The translations under genes and the position numbers were made by a program. From an uncultured Caulobacteraceae bacterium (GTDB lineage: Bacteria; Pseudomonadota; Alphaproteobacteria; Caulobacterales; Caulobacteraceae), in NCBI GenBank assembly GCA_903923135.1, contig CAIXWN010000024.1, positions 1 to 64,000 on the forward strand: a stretch of 64,000 nt of DNA, in the 5' to 3' direction. A model generated the notes under the pieces. That model was not told the origin of the DNA, searched no databases, and worked only from the letters and a program-made list of their open reading frames with translations. Of the stretch, positions 59,116 to 64,000 are shown one piece after another (position 1 is the stretch's first letter; each line of letters begins with the position of its first letter).

Positions 59116-59165
59116 AGAGCAAATTATATCCGACCAGATGTTTCCATCTGGCCGGATTTTGCTCT
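59116..59165. repeat. Intergenic palindrome of the alphaproteobacterial interspersed type
   Basis: A 50-base imperfect palindrome. AGAGCAAA at the left mirrors TTTTGCTCT at the right, TCCG mirrors CGGA, and CCAGATG (59134-59140) pairs with CATCTGG (59145-59151) around a TTTC loop. Short AGAGC...GCTCT palindromes are scattered between genes in many alphaproteobacteria. It is far more AT-rich than its surroundings. It could also end transcription of lolA, but lacks a clean T-run on the plus strand. Confidence 0.6.
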
Positions 59166-59239
59166 TGGCGACGAGCCGCACGCCCCGCCCTGGCGTCGAA
59201 TGGATAGGCGAACCACGCGGGGTCGGATAAAGCCCTGCC

Positions 59240-60046
59240 ATGCGCCTCCGTATCGCCTCTTGGAACGTCAATTCCGTCCGCCTGAGGGCCGAACAGCTGG
59301 CGCGTTTCGCCGCCGAACACAGCCCGGACGTTCTGTGTCTGCAAGAGATCAAGTGCCAGGAGGCGGAGTTCCCGGTCCAAGCCCTGGCGGACGCCGGCTT
59401 CCCCCATCTTCGTATCCGAGGCCAGAAGGGCTGGCACGGCGTGGCGATAGCCTCGCGACTGCCCATTGAAGACGCGCCGGCGCTTGACGTCTGCCGCGAA
59501 GGCCATGCCCGCTCGGTCTCGGCCAGGGTCGCCGGCGTCGAGATCCAGAATTTCTACATTCCCGCCGGTGGCGATGTGGCCGATCGGGCCGAGAACGCCA
59601 AGTTCGATCACAAACTTGATTTCTTCGAGCGGCTGACCTCGCAGATGGCGCGCCGCCGGCCCGAGGATCCCCTGGTCATCGCCGGCGACCTGAATGTGGC
59701 CCCAGGTGAAAACGACGTCTGGAACCACCGATTCATGTCGAAGGTGGTCAGCCACACGCCCATGGAGGTTGCCGCGATGGCCGACCTGAAAGCCAGCCTG
59801 GGCTTCATCGACCTAGCCCGCGAGGCGACACCGGAGCCGGCGAAGCTGTTTTCCTGGTGGAGCTACCGGGCCGCGGATTTCCGCGCTTCCAACCGGGGCC
59901 TGCGTCTCGACCATCTCTGGATCACGCCAGGGTTGAAGGCCGCGGCCTGGGCGTCGGGCGCCCCGCTGGCGCGGGTGCATGACGATGCGCGGGCCTGGGA
60001 GCGGCCGAGCGATCATGCCCCGATCAGCATCGATCTGGCGGTCTGA
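59240..60046 (+). CDS. xthA: Exodeoxyribonuclease III
   Basis: A 268-aa exonuclease III / AP endonuclease of the EEP superfamily, for base-excision repair. Motifs: LRIASWNVNSVRLRAEQLARF, VLCLQEIKCQEAEFP with the metal-binding Glu, GWHGVAIASRLPI, VIAGDLNVAPGENDVWN, FSWWSYRAADFRASNRGLRLDHLW and the catalytic DHAPI histidine (PSDHAPISIDL). All catalytic residues are intact. It follows the palindrome and converges with the response regulator gene. Confidence 0.96.
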   Translation: MRLRIASWNVNSVRLRAEQLARFAAEHSPDVLCLQEIKCQEAEFPVQALADAGFPHLRIRGQKGWHGVAIASRLPIEDAPALDVCREGHARSVSARVAGVEIQNFYIPAGGDVADRAENAKFDHKLDFFERLTSQMARRRPEDPLVIAGDLNVAPGENDVWNHRFMSKVVSHTPMEVAAMADLKASLGFIDLAREATPEPAKLFSWWSYRAADFRASNRGLRLDHLWITPGLKAAAWASGAPLARVHDDARAWERPSDHAPISIDLAV

Positions 60047-60064
60047 ACCGCTGGCCGGCGGGGG

Positions 60065-60751
60065 TCAGGGCGCCAGGCGGTATCCGCCGGCCTCTGTGAG
60101 CAGCAGTCGCGCCTGTCCGGGTTCCGGCTCGATTTTCTGGCGCAGTCGATAGACGTGGGTCTCAAGGGTATGCGTGGTGACCCCGGCATTGTAGCCCCAG
60201 ACCTCCGCCAGCAGCTCCTCCCGGGTCACCGGTTTGTCGCCGGCCCGGTAGAGGTACTTGAGAATATTGGCTTCCTTGTCGGTCAGGCGCAGTTTGCGGC
60301 CTCGCGGATCGATCAGCAGGCGTCCCGACGGGCGGAATTCATAGGGCCCGATCTTCAGGACGACGTCTTCCGACTGTTCGTGGGCGCGGATCTGGGCGCG
60401 GACCCTGGCCAGCAGCACGGTGAAGCGAAACGGCTTGGTGACGTAGTCGCCCGCGCCCGATTCCAGGCCGAGAATGGTTTCAGTCTCGCCGTCGGCCGCG
60501 GTCAGCATGATCACCGGCGCGGTGACACCGCCGGCGCGCAGCAGGCGGCAGACCTCCCGACCGTTCTGGTCGGGCAGGTCAAGGTCGAGCAGGATCAGGT
60601 CCGGTCGTCGCTCGGCCGCCGTCCTGAGGCCTTCCGCCGCCGTGGCGGCGCCCAGGGCGGCGAATTCGGACTCCAGCTCCAGCTGCTCGCGCAGCAGGTC
60701 GCGCAGGTCGTCGTCGTCGTCGATGATCAGGATCGTCTTGGGTTGCGCCAT
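60065..60751 (-). CDS. OmpR-family response regulator
   Basis: A 228-aa DNA-binding response regulator. The receiver has the acidic cluster ILIIDDDDDLRDLL, phospho-Asp in LILLDLDLPDQNG, VIMLTAADG and YVTKPFRFTVL. The OmpR winged helix has LRLTDKEANILKYLYRAGDKPVTREELLAEVWGYNAGVTTHTLETHVYRLRQKI. ATG 60751 (MAQPKTIL) is preferred; three residues earlier, MLRP is an alternative. No cognate kinase gene is adjacent. It stands divergent from an L,D-transpeptidase gene, with 59 bases between starts, a possible target. Confidence 0.93.
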   Translation of the reverse strand: MAQPKTILIIDDDDDLRDLLREQLELESEFAALGAATAAEGLRTAAERRPDLILLDLDLPDQNGREVCRLLRAGGVTAPVIMLTAADGETETILGLESGAGDYVTKPFRFTVLLARVRAQIRAHEQSEDVVLKIGPYEFRPSGRLLIDPRGRKLRLTDKEANILKYLYRAGDKPVTREELLAEVWGYNAGVTTHTLETHVYRLRQKIEPEPGQARLLLTEAGGYRLAP

Positions 60752-60810
60752 AGGCCTCAACATGCACCGTTTGGGGTCAGAACGCCAAGCGCGGCGATTG
60801 GGTCCCCCTC

Positions 60811-61329
60811 ATGATCTTCCGCGTGTCCGCCGACGGCCATATGAAGCTCGGTGATCGCTGGGTCCGCTGCGCCCTGGGCCGGGCCGGGGTCTGCCCCGCC
60901 GGGGCCAAGCGGGAAGGCGACGGCCGCACCCCCGCCGGAATCTGGCCGGTACGGCGTCTGCTGTGGCGCGGCGACCGCGGCCCGGCGCCGGTGAGCGTCC
61001 TGCCTGTCGACATCATCGGCCCTCAGGACGGCTGGTGCGACGCTCCCGACGACAGCGCTTACAATCGCCCCGTCCGACTGCCCTACGGGGCCAGCGCCGA
61101 GCGGCTGTGGCGTGAGGATGATCTTTATGATCGCGTGGTTATTCTCGGGCACAACGACGATCCGGTGACGCCCGGCGCAGGGTCGGCGATATTCCTGCAC
61201 CTGGCCAGGCCAGACTACGGGCCCACGGAAGGGTGTATCGCCCTGGCCCGGGACGATCTGGATGCGCTTCTGGCCATTCTCCGGCCGGGAGACTGCCTGG
61301 ATGTGGCCCTGCCTTCGGCGGAGGGTTAG
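60811..61329 (+). CDS. YkuD-type L,D-transpeptidase
   Basis: A 172-aa L,D-transpeptidase catalytic-domain protein (YkuD), which links stem peptides or lipoproteins to peptidoglycan. The catalytic HxxGxxxxxGC-type block reads GSAIFLHLARPDYGPTEGCIAL with the nucleophile cysteine. REGDGRTPAGIWPV precedes it. There is no obvious signal peptide, so either an unusual export route or a short form is present. Several Caulobacterales genomes hold this type without a signal. It overlaps the converging yggS gene by 4 bases. Confidence 0.88.
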   Translation: MIFRVSADGHMKLGDRWVRCALGRAGVCPAGAKREGDGRTPAGIWPVRRLLWRGDRGPAPVSVLPVDIIGPQDGWCDAPDDSAYNRPVRLPYGASAERLWREDDLYDRVVILGHNDDPVTPGAGSAIFLHLARPDYGPTEGCIALARDDLDALLAILRPGDCLDVALPSAEG

Positions 61330-62009
61330 GCGTGGATGCGGGCGCCGAACAGGGCCGATCCGACGCGGACCGCGGTGGCGCCGTGCCGAATGGCGATCTC
61401 GAAATCACCGCTCATGCCCATCGACAGACCGGCGAGACCATTGCGGGCGGCGATCCTGGCCAGCAGGGCAAAGTGCGGGGCCGGCGGCTCGCTCTCCGGC
61501 GGAATGCACATCAGCCCTTCCACGCTAAGGCCGTAACGCGAGCGGCACGCCTCGACGAAGGCGTCGGCCGCCTGCGGCGCGACACCGGCCTTCTGCGGCT
61601 CCTCGCCGGTGTTGACCTGGACGTAGCAACTCAGGGGCCGGCCTTGCCGCTGCATCTCTTCCGCCAGGCGTTCCGCCAGGCGTTCGCGGTCGAGGGTCTC
61701 GATGACATCGAACAGGGCGACAGCCTCGCGCACCTTGTTGGTCTGCAACGGGCCGATCAGGCGCAGCTCAAGGCCCTCGCGCCGCGCCGACCAGCGACCA
61801 ACGGCCTCCTGCACCCGGTTTTCCCCGAACACCCGATGGCCGGCCGCCACAACCCCCTCGACAGCCTCCCAGGGTTGCTGTTTGGACACCGCCGTCAGCG
61901 TCACGTCGGAGGGCCTGCGCCCGGCCGCGACAGCAGCGGCGGCGATGCGCGCCCGGATTTCCGCCAGGCGGGCCGCGGAGTCCCTGATGGTGTCGCTCGC
62001 AGATGACAA
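61326..62009 (-). CDS. yggS: YggS-family PLP homeostasis protein
   Basis: A 227-aa pyridoxal-phosphate-binding protein of the YggS/PLPBP family, which controls free PLP rather than having a racemase activity. Lys43 in LTAVSKQQPWEAVEGVVAAG is the PLP lysine, followed by GENRVQEA, LRLIGPLQTNKVREAV, CYVQVNTGEEPQKAGV and GLMCIPP. The C-terminal LSMGMSGDFEIAIRHGATAVRVGSALFG is complete. Its first 7 bases overlap the start of the divergent ThiE/TenI-like gene. Confidence 0.94.
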   Translation of the reverse strand: MSSASDTIRDSAARLAEIRARIAAAAVAAGRRPSDVTLTAVSKQQPWEAVEGVVAAGHRVFGENRVQEAVGRWSARREGLELRLIGPLQTNKVREAVALFDVIETLDRERLAERLAEEMQRQGRPLSCYVQVNTGEEPQKAGVAPQAADAFVEACRSRYGLSVEGLMCIPPESEPPAPHFALLARIAARNGLAGLSMGMSGDFEIAIRHGATAVRVGSALFGARIHA

Positions 62010-62686
62010 TGGCTTTGCAATCCCTGTGGCGAAACTGCCGGAAACTAGGGCGTCCGACCGGCGGGCGGAAGCCCCTGCCGCCCCTGCTCTTCTTCACCGA
62101 TCCGGTGCGGACCCCCGACCCGGCCACAATCCTCGCCCGCCTGCCGCGCGGCGCGGGCGTTGTCTTCCGCCCATTCGGCGCGCCTGACGCCCTGTCCGAG
62201 GGCCGCCGGTTTGCCCGTCTGGCGCGTCGGCGCGGCATCGCGCTGTTCGTCGGGGCCGACGCCGCGCTGGCCGTGGCCCTTCGCGCCGATGGCGTGCACC
62301 TTCCGGAGCGACTCGCCTATCGCCGCGGAGTGGTTCGACGGCTGCAGCGCCGTTTCATCGTCACAGCCGCGGCGCACAGCCTGCCGGCCATCCGCCGCGC
62401 CCGCCACTCTGGGGTCGACGCTGTTGTTATTTCTCCGATTTTCCCAAGTTCCAGCCCGTCCGCCGGGCGGCCGCTGGGCGCGCGGCGCTTCGCCGTCCTG
62501 GTCCGTGTCGCCGGCGTGCCGGTCTACGGCCTGGGCGGAGTCAACGCAGCGACCAGTCGCCAGCTCGTCACGTCCGGGGCCGTGGGCCTCGCCGCCGTTG
62601 ACGGCTTGTCGGGGGCGCAGGCGGGTGCGAAGGAAGCGCGCGACCCGGCTGTCGACGCCCACCCGCCGGACCGGGCACGGTCCTAG
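62003..62686 (+). CDS. ThiE/TenI-like thiamine phosphate synthase family protein
   Basis: A 227-aa TIM-barrel protein of the ThiE/TenI group. Recognisable parts are LLFFTDPVRTPDPATILARLPRGAGVVFR, LFVGADAALAVALRADGVHLPERL, SPIFPSSSPSAGRPLG and VPVYGLGGVNAATSRQLVTSGA. The usual GQEDL after the VHL strand is replaced by PERL, and the phosphate-type SPIF..T segment is shortened, so thiamine phosphate synthesis is doubtful; an unassigned TIM-barrel role is possible. The start at 62003 or 62009 overlaps the divergent yggS start. The C-terminus ends in a charged tail and overlaps the ntrZ gene by 4 bases. Confidence 0.7.
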   Translation: MTMALQSLWRNCRKLGRPTGGRKPLPPLLFFTDPVRTPDPATILARLPRGAGVVFRPFGAPDALSEGRRFARLARRRGIALFVGADAALAVALRADGVHLPERLAYRRGVVRRLQRRFIVTAAAHSLPAIRRARHSGVDAVVISPIFPSSSPSAGRPLGARRFAVLVRVAGVPVYGLGGVNAATSRQLVTSGAVGLAAVDGLSGAQAGAKEARDPAVDAHPPDRARS

Positions 62687-63078
62687 AACTTGAAGGTGGT
62701 TTCCAGTCGCACCCGCGGGGCCGAAGCCTGGGGTTCGATGAGCCGCTGACTGATCAGCGGATTGGGCGCGAGGCTGACCGCGCCGCCGATGTGCAGGCGA
62801 GGGGTGACCTTGAAGTAGACGCCCGGTTGCACGTCGCGCCATTCGCTGAAGCGGTCGGTGCGCTGTTCGACGCCGAGTTTCAGGCCCCACCGCCCCTTGC
62901 GGGAATCCCATTCCAGGGTTCGTCCGGTGGTCACCGGGCCGGGGCCGTAATTCGGCGCGGCGAAATCATTGGCGGCAAGAACCAGGTTCGCATTGTCCGG
63001 CTGGGCGCACGCCTGCCCCGCCGCCATCATGAGGATGGACGCCGCAAGGCCCAGAACGCTCAGTTTCGCCGGTGTCAT
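62683..63078 (-). CDS. ntrZ: NtrZ-family periplasmic regulator
   Basis: A 131-aa exported protein of the NtrZ type. In Caulobacter this periplasmic protein restrains the phosphatase activity of the NtrY sensor and so tunes NtrX. The signal peptide is MTPAKLSVLGLAASILMMAAGQACA. The mature core matches the family: TLEWDSRKGRWGLKLGVEQ, SEWRDVQPGVYFKVTPRLHIGGAVSL and a terminal APRVRLETTFKF. ATG 63078 was preferred to an upstream start because it gives a clean signal sequence. The cognate ntrY/ntrX genes are not in the window. Confidence 0.85.
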   Translation of the reverse strand: MTPAKLSVLGLAASILMMAAGQACAQPDNANLVLAANDFAAPNYGPGPVTTGRTLEWDSRKGRWGLKLGVEQRTDRFSEWRDVQPGVYFKVTPRLHIGGAVSLAPNPLISQRLIEPQASAPRVRLETTFKF

Positions 63079-63235
63079 CACCAGACCTGTTTCACTCGCC
63101 GACGATGGGCACCCCATGTGCCTAAACGCCCAGCCTTGGATAAAGGCCCGTCCATGGCTGTCGTCAATCCGTCCGGGCGGAGATTCGCACGGCCGGGCCC
63201 AATGAGCCTGGGGCTGTGGCGCTCAGGCCACGCGA

Positions 63236-63264
63236 TTGGATTTGGCGCGCACGGCGGTATGTTA
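63236..63264 (+). promoter_or_regulatory. Possible sigma-70-type promoter for the DUF3576 gene
   Basis: TTGGAT (63236-63241) and TATGTT (63259-63264) are separated by 17 bases, about 60 bases before the start. The match to consensus is moderate, and base composition is high in G+C, so this is tentative. Confidence 0.3.
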
Positions 63265-63322
63265 TAGACGCAGTGGCCGAAGGGCGACGTCGCCAAGGTC
63301 CGGGGCGGGCGCGGATGATTGA

Positions 63323-63790
63323 ATGGAACCGATGAAAATGCCGTCTGAACGTGCGTGGTTTACCCGAGGCGTCAAGATCGCCGTCCTGCCACTGTGCCTG
63401 CTCTCGCTTGCGGCGTGCGGCGGACGGGCCAGCCATACGCTGGCGCATTCAGCGCCGGCTGGCGCCATCGGAGTCAACGGCTACCTGTGGCGGGCGACAC
63501 TCGACACCCTGGCCTTCATGCCCCTGCAATCGGCCGACCCTTACGGCGGCGTGGTGATCACCGACTGGTACGTCAATCCGGAGAAGCCCGGCGAGCGGTT
63601 CAAGGCCACGGTCTACATCCTCGACTCCCGCCTTCGCGCCGACGGTCTGACGGTGACGGTGTTCAAACAGATCAGCGACGGGGCCGGCGGCTGGGTCGCC
63701 GCGCCGACCGCCGATCAGACTTCCACCGACATCGAAAACGCCATTCTGACGCGCGCCCGTCAGCTTCGCCTGTCCAACCTTCGCAGCTAG
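63323..63790 (+). CDS. DUF3576 family lipoprotein
   Basis: A 155-aa exported lipoprotein of the DUF3576 family. The signal sequence has a basic n-region, a hydrophobic core (IAVLPLCLLSLAAC) and a lipobox LAAC at about residue 32. The conserved domain begins IGVNGYLWRATLDTLAFMPLQSADPYGGVVITDWYVNPEKPGERFKATVYILDSRLRADGLTVTVFKQ and ends with AILTRARQLRLSNL. In many alphaproteobacteria it precedes leuS and the lptE and holA genes; the window ends 210 bases later, before any such gene is visible. The start is uncertain among ATG 63323, 63332 and 63338. Confidence 0.88.
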   Translation: MEPMKMPSERAWFTRGVKIAVLPLCLLSLAACGGRASHTLAHSAPAGAIGVNGYLWRATLDTLAFMPLQSADPYGGVVITDWYVNPEKPGERFKATVYILDSRLRADGLTVTVFKQISDGAGGWVAAPTADQTSTDIENAILTRARQLRLSNLRS

Positions 63791-64000
63791 GCGCGCCCCG
63801 ACCTCGCGGAGGCGCGCGGGGTCCGGACCGGCCATATCCGGGCGGCCGCGCCCTGGTCCGACAATCGGGTTTTGGCCAGGGCCGCGCACGGTCTAGATTA
63901 GCCCTGTAACGGGAGCTCAGCGGAGTTGCGCGGCGACGCACACCGTTTCCCGATCAATCCAGGCCGCCAACCGCAGGCGTACGGCGGGCGCGGCCCCTGA

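Noticed and set aside
1..64000. tRNA, rRNA, CRISPR or mobile-element signals
   Set aside because: No tRNA T-loop-like sequence with matching acceptor stem, no rRNA similarity, no regular spacer repeats and no transposase or integrase-like protein was seen.
63791..64000. Start of a leuS-like gene after the DUF3576 gene
   Set aside because: Gene order in relatives suggests it, but no start with matching leuS sequence is visible in the last 210 bases.

Overview
The window is about 64 kb of GC-rich, densely packed chromosome. It looks like an alphaproteobacterium of the Caulobacterales, in the Caulobacter/Phenylobacterium neighbourhood. The support is a ChpT histidine phosphotransferase, an NtrZ-type periplasmic regulator, a complete PhyR-NepR-EcfG general stress response module with EcfG promoters, an orphan B12-riboswitch-controlled BtuB, and many 4-base ATGA/GTGA gene overlaps. 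I see no rRNA, tRNA, CRISPR array, insertion sequence, phage genes or replication origin. No gene-free stretch exceeds 300 bases except the btuB leader (23386-23720), which holds a cobalamin riboswitch.

Layout. (1) 0-7 kb: two tandem secreted proteins, each with three TonB-C-like repeats, then polA, a DUF3237 protein and a YghU-type glutathione transferase. (2) 6.7-10.7 kb: a tyrosine-decarboxylase-like PLP enzyme next to a divergent B12-dependent mutase split into two subunits; the substrate is unknown. (3) 10.6-20.2 kb: DNA repair (rnhB, tag), a glycosyltransferase, GrpB, YgfZ, a heptosyltransferase-family protein, dihydroorotase coupled to a feruloyl-CoA-synthase-like ligase, and an alpha-L-fucosidase. 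(4) 20.3-31.9 kb: a secreted protein with five four-cysteine repeats, an MBL hydrolase and GNAT pair, the B12 riboswitch with btuB, a membrane protein with an HhH-like cytosolic domain, an aldo/keto reductase, XdhC and small enzymes. (5) 32-43.3 kb: an acyl-CoA ligase and a molybdenum island. The island has moaA-moaD-moaE-moaB-moaC-moeA on the minus strand, a MocA-like nucleotidyltransferase, a two-subunit Tat-exported molybdenum hydroxylase, and a CysG-like protein with a decayed methyltransferase domain that overlaps an orphan modB. (6) 43.2-49.7 kb: an MHS transporter with a large extra loop, glutaryl-CoA dehydrogenase, a secreted phosphatase-superfamily enzyme, CysQ/IMPase and ChpT. (7) 49.7-56 kb: general stress response. 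The kinase phyK, sigma ecfG and anti-sigma nepR lie opposite phyR. Nearby are an entericidin lipoprotein, two small membrane/DUF883-like genes and a PAS-HWE kinase-receiver hybrid. Four copies of GGAAC-N16-CGTT sit at the right places and tie these genes into one regulon. (8) 56-64 kb: ftsK, lolA, an interspersed palindrome, xthA, a response regulator opposite an L,D-transpeptidase, yggS, a ThiE/TenI-like protein, ntrZ and a DUF3576 lipoprotein.

How the parts work together. The molybdenum genes form a coherent unit: cofactor synthesis, nucleotidyl transfer, XdhC-type insertion and an exported hydroxylase. The B12 import gene may serve the B12-dependent mutase 13 kb upstream. The stress module includes its own regulators and at least three effector genes in the same 5 kb. 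The least explained parts are the mutase/decarboxylase pair, the five-repeat cysteine-rich secreted protein, the HhH membrane protein and the CysG remnant-ModB pair. All functional calls come from reading motifs; no database search was possible.
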